DNA from: Mucilaginibacter sp.
Lineage (GTDB): Bacteria > Bacteroidota > Bacteroidia > Sphingobacteriales > Sphingobacteriaceae
Assembly: GCF_028288205.1 (NCBI RefSeq)
Contig: NZ_JAQBOD010000022.1
Coordinates: 1 to 64,000 of the forward strand
Length of the DNA: 64,000 nucleotides
Direction: 5' to 3'
Below the pieces are notes generated by a model that had not been told where the DNA came from, searched no databases, and saw nothing but the letters and a program-made list of their open reading frames with translations. Below, one piece after another: positions 6,662 to 14,749 of the stretch. Positions within the stretch are counted from its first letter, which is position 1; every line of letters begins with the position of its first letter. The translations under genes and the position numbers were made by a program.

Positions 6662-9061
6662 CTATTTCCTAATACTCGCTCCCGCTTCCTTTTCTAAGTT
6701 ATAAATTAATTTTTGCATGGTGGCATCTATCGCTTTATCGGTTAGTGTTTTTTCGCTATCCTGTAAAATAAAGCTCAGCGCGTATGATTTTTTTCCTGCC
6801 GGAAGTTTGTCGCCTTCGTACACATCAAATACATTGATCTCTTTTAACAGCTTACGTTCGGTGCGTTGGGCTATTTGTTTTAACTGGCCAAACGAAACAT
6901 CCTTATCAATCAGCATAGAAAGATCACGCCTTACCGCCGGGAACTTAGATGTATCCTGATAAACTATTTTGTTCTTTTTAACGATGTTTAATAACTGGTC
7001 GAAACTAAAATCAGCATAAAAAACATCTTTATCAACATCGGCTTTTTTCAGGGCAGCTGTTGCCACCTGGCCAAATTTAACCAGGGTTTTGTTATTGCGG
7101 TTATAGTTTAATCCGTAAGCCAATTTTTTGCAGGTGCTATCTTCAACCACCACATCGGTAATATTGAGTTTTTGCAGGATGCCATCTACAATCGCTTTTA
7201 AATTATAGAATGTCGCTGACGTTGCCTTTTGGTTCCATTGGGCAGATGCAGTTGCACCACTCATGAAAATAGCAAAACGCTGACTCTCGTTATACTTATC
7301 TTCCTTAACGCTGTAAACTTTACCAAACTCGTAAAATTTAATATCAGCATTTTGGCGATTCTGGTTATAAGCTATTGCCTCTAACCCCGAGTATAACATG
7401 GTTTGACGCATTACATCCAGATCAGAACTTAGCGGGTTCAATATTTTAACTGCCGCGTCTAAATTATCAGCATAAGCTGATTTTGTTAACGAATTCGACA
7501 TGATCTCGTTAAAGCCATTAGCAGTTAACAGGTCTGATAAAAGATTTTGTACGGTATCCTTCTCCGGCCTTGGCGACGTGCTAAGCGACGCGCGCACCTG
7601 CGTTGGTATGTAGATATTATTGTAACCGTAAATGCGCAGTATCTCTTCTATCACATCCACATCGCGGGTTACATCAACGCGGTAAGGGGGCACTTTTAAT
7701 ATTAAGCCTTCGGCAGATTCGCTTACAATTTCAATATCTAAAGCTTTAATGATATTCTTTATCTCCTCATGCGGGATAACCTGGCCTATTAAACGGTGGA
7801 CGTTGCTGTAACTCAGGTCCACATCAAATGGTGCAACCGGGTTAGGGTATAAGTCGATGATATTTGATGATATAGTACCACCTGCAACTTCTTTAATTAA
7901 CAAAGCAGCACGCTTTAGCGCGAAGATCACCATGTCCGGATCTGTACCACGCTCAAACCTAAATGAGGCATCGGTTTTTAAACCATGCCTTTTAGCTGTT
8001 TTACGTATCGAAACCGCGTTAAAATAAGCGCTTTCTAAGAATATACTTGTTGTGGTTGCTTTAACACCCGATTCGGCCCCGCCAAAAACCCCGGCTATAC
8101 ACATAGGCGTTTCCGCGTTGCAGATCATCAGATCATCGGCAGATAGCTTGCGCTCTACATCGTCCAGTGTTTTAAATAGTGTGCCCTCGGGGCAATTTCT
8201 TACAATAACCTTATTGCCTTTAATTGCATCCGCATCAAAAGCATGCAACGGCTGCCCAAGGTCATGCAAAACATAATTGGTAGCATCAACCACGTTATTA
8301 ATAGAACGCACGCCTATAACCGCCAAACGCTCTTTTAACCATTGCGGTGATTCTTTAACCTGGATACCCGAGATGGTTACACCCGCATACCGCGGACTTG
8401 CCTGCTCATTCTCTACCACTACATCAATAACACGATTAGTATTATCAACTTTAAATGCAGAAATATCCGGTTTGGTAATACCAATTTTTAAGAAAGCGGC
8501 TATATCACGTGCCGTACCTAAATGCGAAACCGCGTCGGCACGGTTAGGGGTTAAGCCAATCTCGTACATATAATCGTCATTCAGCTTAAAATAGTTTTTA
8601 GCCGGACTGCCAACAACGGCATCAGCAGCCAAAACCATTATACCGGCATGATCTGTACCCAGGCCTATCTCGTCCTCGGCGCATATCATCCCTTCGGACA
8701 CTTCACCACGAATTTTTGATTTATTGATCGGGAACGGCTCACCGCTTGTTGGATGTACAGTTGTACCAACTGTTGCCACCACCACTTTTTGCCCGGCAGC
8801 AACGTTATTAGCGCCGCAAACAATTTGCAGGTCCTCGCCGGTACCAACATCAACTTTGGTAACTTTTAACCTGTCGGCATTGGGGTGTTGGATAGTTTCT
8901 TTAACGTAGCCAATTACCAGGCCCTCTAAACCGCCGGGTATGGCCTGTACCTTCTCCACGCTTTCAACCTCTAAACCGGTACCGGTTAATATGGTTGAAA
9001 TTTCCTGGGGAGTTTTATCAATATGAATAAATTCTTTGAGCCAATTATAGGATATCTTCAT
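6662..9061 (-). CDS. pheT: Phenylalanyl-tRNA synthetase beta subunit
   Basis: With PheS this subunit forms the alpha2-beta2 enzyme that charges tRNA-Phe. The 799 residues show the family order: an N-terminal strand pair (MKISYNWLKEFIHID), an OB-fold tRNA-binding domain at about 40-150 (GYVKETIQHPNADRLKVTKV), B3/B4 editing domain with VVDATNYVLHDLGQPLHAFD, B5 domain near 400-470, a catalytic-like core, and the C-terminal FDX-ACB domain starting near 700 (FPAVRRDLSMLID). Length is normal. A TATCTTTG promoter box lies 20 bp upstream. No pheS is in the window. Confidence 0.97.
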   Translation of the reverse strand: MKISYNWLKEFIHIDKTPQEISTILTGTGLEVESVEKVQAIPGGLEGLVIGYVKETIQHPNADRLKVTKVDVGTGEDLQIVCGANNVAAGQKVVVATVGTTVHPTSGEPFPINKSKIRGEVSEGMICAEDEIGLGTDHAGIMVLAADAVVGSPAKNYFKLNDDYMYEIGLTPNRADAVSHLGTARDIAAFLKIGITKPDISAFKVDNTNRVIDVVVENEQASPRYAGVTISGIQVKESPQWLKERLAVIGVRSINNVVDATNYVLHDLGQPLHAFDADAIKGNKVIVRNCPEGTLFKTLDDVERKLSADDLMICNAETPMCIAGVFGGAESGVKATTTSIFLESAYFNAVSIRKTAKRHGLKTDASFRFERGTDPDMVIFALKRAALLIKEVAGGTISSNIIDLYPNPVAPFDVDLSYSNVHRLIGQVIPHEEIKNIIKALDIEIVSESAEGLILKVPPYRVDVTRDVDVIEEILRIYGYNNIYIPTQVRASLSTSPRPEKDTVQNLLSDLLTANGFNEIMSNSLTKSAYADNLDAAVKILNPLSSDLDVMRQTMLYSGLEAIAYNQNRQNADIKFYEFGKVYSVKEDKYNESQRFAIFMSGATASAQWNQKATSATFYNLKAIVDGILQKLNITDVVVEDSTCKKLAYGLNYNRNNKTLVKFGQVATAALKKADVDKDVFYADFSFDQLLNIVKKNKIVYQDTSKFPAVRRDLSMLIDKDVSFGQLKQIAQRTERKLLKEINVFDVYEGDKLPAGKKSYALSFILQDSEKTLTDKAIDATMQKLIYNLEKEAGASIRK

Positions 9062-9081
9062 TATAACGAAACGATAATCGG

Positions 9082-9089
9082 CAAAGATA
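9082..9089 (-). promoter_or_regulatory. Putative Bacteroidota -7 box for pheT
   Basis: On the minus strand TATCTTTG matches the Bacteroidota sigma-ABfr -7 consensus TAnnTTTG, 20 nt before the pheT ATG. Confidence 0.55.
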
Positions 9090-9095
9090 CAATTT

Positions 9096-9166
9096 AAGGT
9101 TAAAGGCGGAAAGGCAAAAGGTTAAAGGTAGATATGCAAACCTTTTGCCTTTCCGCCTTTTACCTT
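9096..9166. repeat. 28-bp inverted repeat (long hairpin)
   Basis: AAGGTTAAAGGCGGAAAGGC... (9096-9123) is complementary with one mismatch to 9139-9166, around a 15-nt loop. It lies upstream of the pheT promoter and just after the small acidic ORF. There is no T-run, so a simple terminator is less likely than a small intergenic repeat. Confidence 0.8.
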
Positions 9167-9178
9167 TTACCTCATAAA

Positions 9179-9400
9179 CTATTCTTCATCATCCGGATTG
9201 TCATCGTCAAAATCCAGCGTGTATGATGGTTCTGAAGCATCGTAAGCCTGCTCAAGTGCATCAGATTCATCTTCGGTATTATCGCCGATCAGTTCGTCGT
9301 CGTCAAATCCGTTGCTGTGTATATCATTCTGACTTTGTTGATCTTCCGCATCCTGATCATCCGAATCATCAAGCGGTATTTTGTTGTCTGGAGTTATCAT
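9179..9400 (-). CDS. Small acidic protein of unknown function
   Basis: From the ATG at 9400 this would encode about 73 residues, opening MITPDNKIPLDDSDDQDAED and continuing with very high Asp/Glu content (ends DFDDDNPDDEE). I prefer this start because the 25 residues upstream differ in character. No domain, signal peptide or membrane segment is seen; it looks disordered. I do not recognise it. A long hairpin follows the stop codon. Confidence 0.6.
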   Translation of the reverse strand: MITPDNKIPLDDSDDQDAEDQQSQNDIHSNGFDDDELIGDNTEDESDALEQAYDASEPSYTLDFDDDNPDDEE

Positions 9401-9474
9401 GACTGTAGTTTTAATTATAGAACGCTGTTTGGCACCCGTTATTTCAATTATTAAAAGGTAAATCTTATTAAACA

Positions 9475-9508
9475 AAAAGAGGCGATTAAAAAATTAACCG
9501 CCTCTTTT
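9475..9508 (-). terminator. Intrinsic terminator after the SDR gene
   Basis: On the minus strand AAAAGAGGCGGTTAA pairs with TTAATCGCCTCTTTT across a short loop, followed by T-rich sequence. It lies 19 bp past the SDR stop codon. Confidence 0.8.
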
Positions 9509-9526
9509 ATTAATGTAATTCAACTA

Positions 9527-10276
9527 TTAAAATCTGCTGAAACCTCCGTCAAGCACCAGGTCGCCGCCTACCATAAATTTTGAATCGTCAGAAGCTAAAT
9601 ACAAAAATCCTTCGGCAATTTCTTCTACATTACCCAAGCGTTTTATGGGAGTTATATCGGCCATATAGGCTTTCATGCCATCAATTTGCTCAACACTTGC
9701 GCCGCCCCTGCCAAATATTGGTGTTTCAATGGGGCCCGGAGAAAGTACGTTAACTCGTATGTTCCTATCCAATAGCTCAGCCGAAAATCCTCTTGCCAGC
9801 GAAGTTACCGCCGCTTTTGTGGCCGCGTAAGCTGATGCTGTTGCCATAGCTTTATTACTCACACCTGATGAGGTTAATATAACAGATGCACCATCATTTA
9901 AATAAGGCAATGCTTTTTGTACCGAAAAGAAAGCACCTTTAAAATTAATGTCGCTGGTTTGGTCAAACATTTCTTCGGTATAATCGGCCAGTGGGGCAGC
10001 TACAAATACGCCCGCGTTAACAACCAATACATCAATTTTGCCAAAGTTTTCGCTTACCTTTTCATATACCTGGTTAATATTGTTCAGGTCAGACACATCG
10101 CTTACCAGGCCTATCGAGCCACCGCCTATTTCTGCAACCGCGGCATCTAATGTGGTTTGGTTGCGGCCGGTTATAGTAACTTTAGCGCCCTGCGCGGCAA
10201 ATAATTTTGCGGCCGCTAAGCCAATTCCGCTATTACCACCTGTAACTACGGCTACTTTATTTTCTAACTTTTTCAT
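9527..10276 (-). CDS. SDR-family NAD(P)-dependent oxidoreductase
   Basis: A classical short-chain dehydrogenase of 249 residues. It has the cofactor motif TGGNSGIGLAAA at about 13-24, NAG at about 87-89, the catalytic Ser in ILTSSGVS, YAATK (Tyr and Lys) near 150-154, and SPGPIETPIF after the active site. The substrate is not deducible; similar proteins are labelled glucose 1-dehydrogenase or 3-oxoacyl reductase on weak grounds. An ArsR-type regulator lies 125 bp upstream on the same strand and is its likely controller. The gene ends in its own terminator. Confidence 0.93.
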   Translation of the reverse strand: MKKLENKVAVVTGGNSGIGLAAAKLFAAQGAKVTITGRNQTTLDAAVAEIGGGSIGLVSDVSDLNNINQVYEKVSENFGKIDVLVVNAGVFVAAPLADYTEEMFDQTSDINFKGAFFSVQKALPYLNDGASVILTSSGVSNKAMATASAYAATKAAVTSLARGFSAELLDRNIRVNVLSPGPIETPIFGRGGASVEQIDGMKAYMADITPIKRLGNVEEIAEGFLYLASDDSKFMVGGDLVLDGGFSRF

Positions 10277-10401
10277 TTGTTGTTTTATTTATATATTTAA
10301 ATTTTTCGATGTATTGTATTCTATTTATTTCTTTATTATCCCTTTTCTCATAAATAACAAATCGACATATTTAAAATAATCGATTAATTATTTAAATTTT
10401 T

Positions 10402-10686
10402 TTATCCTTTTAATTGATTTAAAAAATTAACGTATGCGGTAACCACTTCTTTATTAACCAGGTATTTTGCATTGCGCCCGTCTTTTTCGGCAATAAGCAA
10501 ATCGGCATCAACCAATTGGTTTATATGATGCGAAATGGTAGACTGCGCCAGGTCAATATTATCAGCAATGCAGGCACATTGCATCCAATTATCATTTTGC
10601 TTTTTGATCATTTCCATTATTTTTAAACGGTATGGATCGCCAAGGGCCTTAGAGATTCTTTCAACTTTTTTTATATCCAAAATCAT
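10402..10686 (-). CDS. ArsR-family winged-helix repressor
   Basis: The 94-residue protein has the ArsR/SmtB layout: LGDPYRLKIMEMI, then CACIADNIDLAQSTISHHINQL as helix-turn-helix, and a wing with IAEKDGRNAKYLVN. ArsR proteins are dimers that leave DNA on binding a ligand or metal. A Cys pair lies at about residues 38-40 (CAC), in the helix where some metal-sensing members carry CxC; the ligand is otherwise unknown. Its -7 box lies only 4 bp from the ATG, so the mRNA is probably leaderless or nearly so. The SDR gene downstream is the likely target. Confidence 0.9.
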   Translation of the reverse strand: MILDIKKVERISKALGDPYRLKIMEMIKKQNDNWMQCACIADNIDLAQSTISHHINQLVDADLLIAEKDGRNAKYLVNKEVVTAYVNFLNQLKG

Positions 10687-10690
10687 GATG

Positions 10691-10698
10691 CAAATATA
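10691..10698 (-). promoter_or_regulatory. Putative -7 box of arsR-like gene, close to the ATG
   Basis: TATATTTG on the minus strand fits TAnnTTTG and ends 4 nt before the ATG, so transcription would start at or next to the start codon. Confidence 0.5.
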
Positions 10699-10713
10699 TC
10701 GACGTTTTTCGAT
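10696..10713. promoter_or_regulatory. Candidate ArsR-type operator
   Basis: ATATCGACGTTTTTCGAT carries two TCGA cores about ten bases apart and lies against the -7 box. Related TCGA cores occur in the arsR-SDR gap (ATCGAC at 10361, ATCGAT at 10380, TTCGAT at 10305). This fits autoregulation plus control of the SDR gene but is by-eye only. Confidence 0.3.
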
Positions 10714-10759
10714 TTAATTGTAATTGGTTTGTATTTTTTATTAATAACTAATTCTGAAA

Positions 10760-11461
10760 TCAAATAATTCCCTCATCCGCAAAGCTATAAAAGCCTTCAT
10801 TAGTAACAATCAAATGGTCAAGCACATTAATATCCAGCATCCGGCCGGCATTGGCTATTTTTTTGGTGAGGTCGATATCCAGCTGGCTCGGTTTTAAATT
10901 ACCTGACGGATGATTATGGGCCATAACTATAGATATAGCGTTATGCTGTAAGGCTATATTAAATATAATTTTCGGGTCGGCTACCGTTCCGGTTAATCCA
11001 CCTTTACTTATCAGTTCTTTAGCTATTACTTTTCCACCCTGGTTAAGCAGTAATATCCAAAATTCTTCGTGGTTAAGGTCCATAAAGATGCGCTTCATAA
11101 TAGCAAAAGCATCCTTACTGCCTTTAATTTCGTCCAATACTTTTGCTTCGGTATCGTTCCGCCTGCGGCCAACTTCAAGCGCGGCTATAATGGAAATAGC
11201 TTTTGCTTCGCCGATGCCTTTAAAGCGGGAAAGCTCATTTATAGATGCTTTGCTTAAATTATTTAAATCATTACCGTAATGGTGCAGTATGCGTTTGCTC
11301 AGTTCCACTGCCGATTCTGTACGACTACCAGACCCGATCAGAATAGCTATAAGCTCGGCATCAGTTAAGGCACGCCTGCCCTGGCTGCTCAGCTTTTCGC
11401 GCGGTCGGTCCTCTTCGGCCCAGGACTTTATGCTGATCTTGTTCTCGTAGTGTTTTTCCAC
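10760..11461 (-). CDS. radC: RadC-family JAB/MPN-domain protein
   Basis: The 233-residue protein has the N-terminal helix-hairpin-helix region (LIAILIGSGSRTESAVELSK and FKGIGEAKAISIIAALEVGR) and a C-terminal JAB/MPN metalloprotease-like domain with the metal ligands in MAHNHPSGNLKPSQLDIDLT. The family was named for DNA repair, but that role was later withdrawn for E. coli and its biochemical function is unclear. Length and motifs are complete. Confidence 0.93.
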   Translation of the reverse strand: MEKHYENKISIKSWAEEDRPREKLSSQGRRALTDAELIAILIGSGSRTESAVELSKRILHHYGNDLNNLSKASINELSRFKGIGEAKAISIIAALEVGRRRNDTEAKVLDEIKGSKDAFAIMKRIFMDLNHEEFWILLLNQGGKVIAKELISKGGLTGTVADPKIIFNIALQHNAISIVMAHNHPSGNLKPSQLDIDLTKKIANAGRMLDINVLDHLIVTNEGFYSFADEGII

Positions 11462-11512
11462 GGGATTAAATTAAGGAAAAGTTGGTAAACAAAAAAGGCG
11501 ATGGCTTGGCGG

Positions 11513-11665
11513 CGATTACTCACCCCGACATTGCTACGCTTGTCGACCCTTTCTTTCGCAAGCGGGAAAGAGGGTTGGGATAGTTCAAAAAAAAATAAAA
11601 AACCCTCTTTACGCCAAAGGCGAAGAGAGGGAGGTGGAGCGAAGCAAAGACCGGGTGAGTAATCG
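11513..11665. repeat. Palindromic MITE-like element with inner hairpins
   Basis: Outer arms CGATTACTCACCC... (11513) and ...GGGTGAGTAATCG (ending 11665) are inverted, with matching continuation (TTGCTACGCT against AGCGAAGCAA). Inside are two further hairpins, at about 11549-11575 (CCCTTTCTTTCG and CGGGAAAGAGGG) and 11602-11631. No ORF. It shares the radC-rpsT gap with another repeat. Confidence 0.75.
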
Positions 11666-11684
11666 GCGCGCGTTCTAAAGCGAC

Positions 11685-11792
11685 CGCGTTAAGGATTGAA
11701 GCGGATACCGGCCACTTCGAGGGCCTCAGTGCAGGCCGTGATTAAGGCCTGAAGGCGTATAAGCGGAAAGCCTGACCCGCAGGGTAACGCCC
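11685..11792 (-). repeat. GGGCGTT interspersed repeat, copy 1
   Basis: Read on the minus strand it runs GGGCGTTACCCTGCGGGTCA, GGCTTTCCGCTTATACGCCT, a variable GC-rich middle, then GGCCGGTATCCGCTTCAATC and CTTAACGCG. The block at 25732-25816 on the plus strand is a diverged second copy. It is richer in GC than the surrounding genes and non-coding. Confidence 0.8.
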
Positions 11793-11815
11793 AACAAATA
11801 AAACCATGCCCCAAC

Positions 11816-11852
11816 AAAAAAGGCGATGAGTATTAAAACTCATCGCCTTTTT
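11816..11852 (-). terminator. Terminator of rpsT (bidirectional shape)
   Basis: AAAAAGGCGATGAGT and ACTCATCGCCTTTTT form a perfect stem with a six-base loop and T-runs on both strands, 24 bp beyond the rpsT stop codon. Its left half, with upstream bases (AACAAAAAAGGCGATG), is repeated directly at 11488-11503. Confidence 0.9.
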
Positions 11853-11876
11853 CGGGGATTTAAAAAAATATCTTGA

Positions 11877-12131
11877 TTAGCTTAACGCGTTTACAAATTT
11901 TGTAAGCTTCGATTTATTGTTTGAAGCTTTGTTTTTATGAATAACGTTTTTCTTAGCTAAACGGTCAAGCATAGAGATCACTTTTGATAAAAGAGGAGCC
12001 GCGTCAGCTTTGACGGTTGTGCTTCTCAATCTCTTGATAGCGTTTCTGGTGGTTTTAGCCTGGTAACGGTTACGTAAGCGCTTCGCAGCGTTAGACCTGA
12101 TCCTTTTTATTGATGATTTATGATTTGCCAT
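11877..12131 (-). CDS. rpsT: 30S ribosomal protein S20
   Basis: This is a small basic protein (84 aa) binding 16S rRNA in the 30S subunit. The sequence [20 protein letters not shown] is the S20 N-terminus, and the rest is helical and Lys/Arg-rich, ending in [12 protein letters not shown]. Length is normal. It is a single-gene unit: a TATATTTG box lies 35 bp upstream and a strong hairpin terminator lies downstream. Confidence 0.97.
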   Translation of the reverse strand: MANHKSSIKRIRSNAAKRLRNRYQAKTTRNAIKRLRSTTVKADAAPLLSKVISMLDRLAKKNVIHKNKASNNKSKLTKFVNALS

Positions 12132-12166
12132 TTTAGCTTATTATTCTATTCGTTATTTAAGGACTG

Positions 12167-12174
12167 CAAATATA
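12167..12174 (-). promoter_or_regulatory. Putative -7 box for rpsT
   Basis: TATATTTG on the minus strand matches TAnnTTTG, 35 nt before the ATG. Confidence 0.6.
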
Positions 12175-12233
12175 GGAGTTCTTATTATAAAATCAAATGC
12201 CTTTTTTAATTATTTTTTTGACTCTTCAAAATG

Positions 12234-12319
12234 CCATCTCGACGAGGTACGAGGAGGGATCTATACACCTGCAAAATTGGAATGCAATTGTATAGATCTC
12301 TCCCGTTGGTCGAGATGAC
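12234..12319. repeat. Interspersed palindromic repeat, family 2, copy A
   Basis: CATCTCGAC...GATCTATACA on the left is complementary to TGTATAGATC...GTCGAGATG on the right. A second copy is at 22176-22263 and a right-end fragment at 57314-57346. It lies between rpsT and the NRAMP-like gene. Confidence 0.85.
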
Positions 12320-12335
12320 AAAGGGGAAAGAATCG

Positions 12336-13625
12336 TTATATCGTAAAAAGCAAAGCCACGGCTGCCCCTCCCATCACCACAAAGGTAAACCATAAAAGCG
12401 TTTTTGATAACCATCCGCTTTTAAATTCGCCCATGATCGCATCGCTGGTTGAAATTTTTATAATTAAAAACAATAACGGCACAGCAGCCACACCATTTAA
12501 TACGGCAGTATAAATAAGTGCCTTTACCGGATCTATGCCCACAAAATTAATAATTAAACCTATTAAAGTAGCAATGGTGATAACGCCATAAAACCCATGT
12601 GCGCGCCTAAGTTTAAGATTAAGGCTTGCATTCCAGTTAAAAGCCTCGCATACGGCATAGGCTGCTGAACCTGATAAAACAGGAATTGCCAATAAACCCA
12701 AACCAATAATACCTATGGAGAAAATAAGCTTTGCCAAAAAACCCGCATTAGGGAAAGAATGTACCAATGGCTGTAAAGCCTTGGCGGCATCTGCTGCAGT
12801 TTTTATGTCCTTTACACCACTTTTATACAACACTGTTGCTCCTACTAACAGTATGCACCAGGTGGTAAATTCTGATATGATCATGCCCGCTGCATTGTCT
12901 TTGCGCATAGTATGGATACTTTGCCACCCAATCTTTCCATTTGGCATTAAGCGCTTTTCTTTTACTTCTTCTACTTCCTGCGATGCTTCCCAAAAAAACA
13001 TATAAGGGGTTATAGTAGTACCAAACACACCGGTTATAATGAATAAAAAAGCAAAGCTAAATTCAATATGCGGCACTACAGTAGCTTTTAATACAACGGG
13101 CCAATCCTGGTGAATAATAAATACAGTAATAGGGTAAGCCAGTAGCGCCAGGGCAAGCCATTTTAATATTTTTGAATAAACATGGTAGCTGGTAAATATT
13201 TCTAAGAGTAGTATGCTAACTGTAAACAACAGTGTTAAAACTATAAATGGCATAGGTATCAACAAGTTTGCTGCTTCGGCCATAGCGCCAATATCTGCGC
13301 CAATATTAATGGTGTTTGCAACTACTACCAGGCCAACTACACAATACAGCACCGGCTTGCTGTAATGCGCTTTAACTACCGCGGCAATACCTTTGCCGGT
13401 AACCAGCCCTATACGTGCACAGGCCTCTTGTACGGCCGTCATAAAAGGCAACATATAAAGTGCTGTCCATAATTGCCCGTAGCCAAACTGCGCGCCGGTT
13501 TGCGTGTAGGTGGCTATGCCCGATGGATCATCGTCTGCCGCGCCGGTTGTGAGGCCGGGACCTAATACAGTTAACCATCTCCAGAAACTTTTTTTGCCGG
13601 GTTTAGATTTAGCTTTTTGAGGCAT
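12336..13625 (-). CDS. NRAMP/SLC11-family divalent metal transporter with non-canonical metal site
   Basis: The 429-residue protein has about eleven membrane segments and the NRAMP opening VLGPGLTTGAADDDPSGIAT. In canonical NRAMP proteins the first unwound helix carries DPGN and the sixth carries MPH. Here these are DPSG (about residues 32-35) and TPY (in TTITPYMFFWEAS), so the Asn and Met ligands that select Mn/Fe are absent while the Asp remains. Such changes resemble the NRAMP-related magnesium transporter group rather than MntH. The substrate is therefore uncertain. It is a stand-alone gene with no metal regulator next to it. Confidence 0.85.
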   Translation of the reverse strand: MPQKAKSKPGKKSFWRWLTVLGPGLTTGAADDDPSGIATYTQTGAQFGYGQLWTALYMLPFMTAVQEACARIGLVTGKGIAAVVKAHYSKPVLYCVVGLVVVANTINIGADIGAMAEAANLLIPMPFIVLTLLFTVSILLLEIFTSYHVYSKILKWLALALLAYPITVFIIHQDWPVVLKATVVPHIEFSFAFLFIITGVFGTTITPYMFFWEASQEVEEVKEKRLMPNGKIGWQSIHTMRKDNAAGMIISEFTTWCILLVGATVLYKSGVKDIKTAADAAKALQPLVHSFPNAGFLAKLIFSIGIIGLGLLAIPVLSGSAAYAVCEAFNWNASLNLKLRRAHGFYGVITIATLIGLIINFVGIDPVKALIYTAVLNGVAAVPLLFLIIKISTSDAIMGEFKSGWLSKTLLWFTFVVMGGAAVALLFTI

Positions 13626-13784
13626 ATAGGTTGTTTATGGTATATATTATTTAGCAATTGCAGTTATTGCCATCATGCAATAAAGTAAATGTACTAACAA
13701 ATGACGCGACATTTAGTTCGGGCCGGGGGCTGGTTTAACAAGTTTATTTTTAAATTTACAGTTACCGTTATTTTATCACATTCT

Positions 13785-14744
13785 ATGAAACCTGCCGTCA
13801 GAATCATTACCGGGTTATTATTGATCATACTATGCTCTTCCTGGGGGTTCTTCGCGCATTACCGTATTAACCGTTTAGCTGTTTTTATTTTGCCTAAAGC
13901 GATGGCAGGTTTTTACAAAGCCAACATCGGGTTCATTACAGCGCATGCTATTAGTGCGGATAAACGACGCTATGTTGATTCATTAGAAGCACCACGTCAC
14001 TATTTAAATGCAGATCATTACGGCAAGAACCCGTTCAGGTTAATTCCAGAACGCCGGAGCGAGGCTGTTGTAAAATACTCAGAAGATACACTCAATAAAT
14101 ACGGCACTGTTCCCTGGGCCATTCAATACAACTATTATAAACTGGTTGATGCGTTTAAGGGGCATGATACTACCGGCATACTAACCGCGTCAGCCAACCT
14201 GGGGCATTATGTTGCTGATGCTCATGTGCCACTTCATCTTACCCAAAACTATAACGGGCAGCTTACCAATCAAACCGGTATACATGCCCTATGGGAAAGC
14301 CGCCTGCCAGAGCTTTTTGCCGCCAATTATAATTGCTATGCAGGTAAAGTAAGATATATTGAAAACCCATTAAAAGAAGCCTTTAAAATTTGCCGCACAT
14401 CTTTTAAAGAAGCCGATTCGACATTACGATTGGAGCGGTTACTAAATAAAACCTATCCTGCCGATAAAAAATACACTATGGTAATGCATGGTAAACGAGC
14501 GGTTAAAGATTATTCTGTTGAATATAGCAGGGCCTACCAAAAAATGTTACGGGGCATGGTACAGCGGCGCATGCGGTCGGCGGTGTTATCTGTGGGTAGT
14601 TATTGGTACTCGGCCTGGATAGATGCAGGGCAGCCCGATCTGAACAAATTAATAAAGCAACCTTTAAATGCTTCCGACATGCATAAAATTCAAAAAGAAG
14701 AAGCTATTTTTAAAGCAGGAAAAATTGCAGCATTCACTAATTAA
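13785..14744 (+). CDS. Zinc-dependent phospholipase C / S1-P1 nuclease-fold protein
   Basis: Starting at MKPAVRIITGLLLIILCSSW, which looks like a signal peptide, the mature protein (about 295 aa) begins WGFFAHYRINRLAVF. The early Trp-His matches the mature N-terminal zinc ligand of this fold. The key block LGHYVADAHVPLHLTQNYNG, followed by IHALWESRLPELF, supplies the HxxxD-type and His ligands. The fold covers zinc phospholipase C and S1/P1 nucleases; substrate unknown. I chose the ATG at 13785 over one 84 bp upstream because the signal peptide starts there. The TMEM175-like gene follows after 5 bp. Confidence 0.8.
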   Translation: MKPAVRIITGLLLIILCSSWGFFAHYRINRLAVFILPKAMAGFYKANIGFITAHAISADKRRYVDSLEAPRHYLNADHYGKNPFRLIPERRSEAVVKYSEDTLNKYGTVPWAIQYNYYKLVDAFKGHDTTGILTASANLGHYVADAHVPLHLTQNYNGQLTNQTGIHALWESRLPELFAANYNCYAGKVRYIENPLKEAFKICRTSFKEADSTLRLERLLNKTYPADKKYTMVMHGKRAVKDYSVEYSRAYQKMLRGMVQRRMRSAVLSVGSYWYSAWIDAGQPDLNKLIKQPLNASDMHKIQKEEAIFKAGKIAAFTN

Positions 14745-14749
14745 CAACT

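Noticed and set aside
9096..9166. Long hairpin as a terminator of the small acidic gene
   Set aside because: The stem is strong but there is no following T-run on the relevant strand; left as a repeat.
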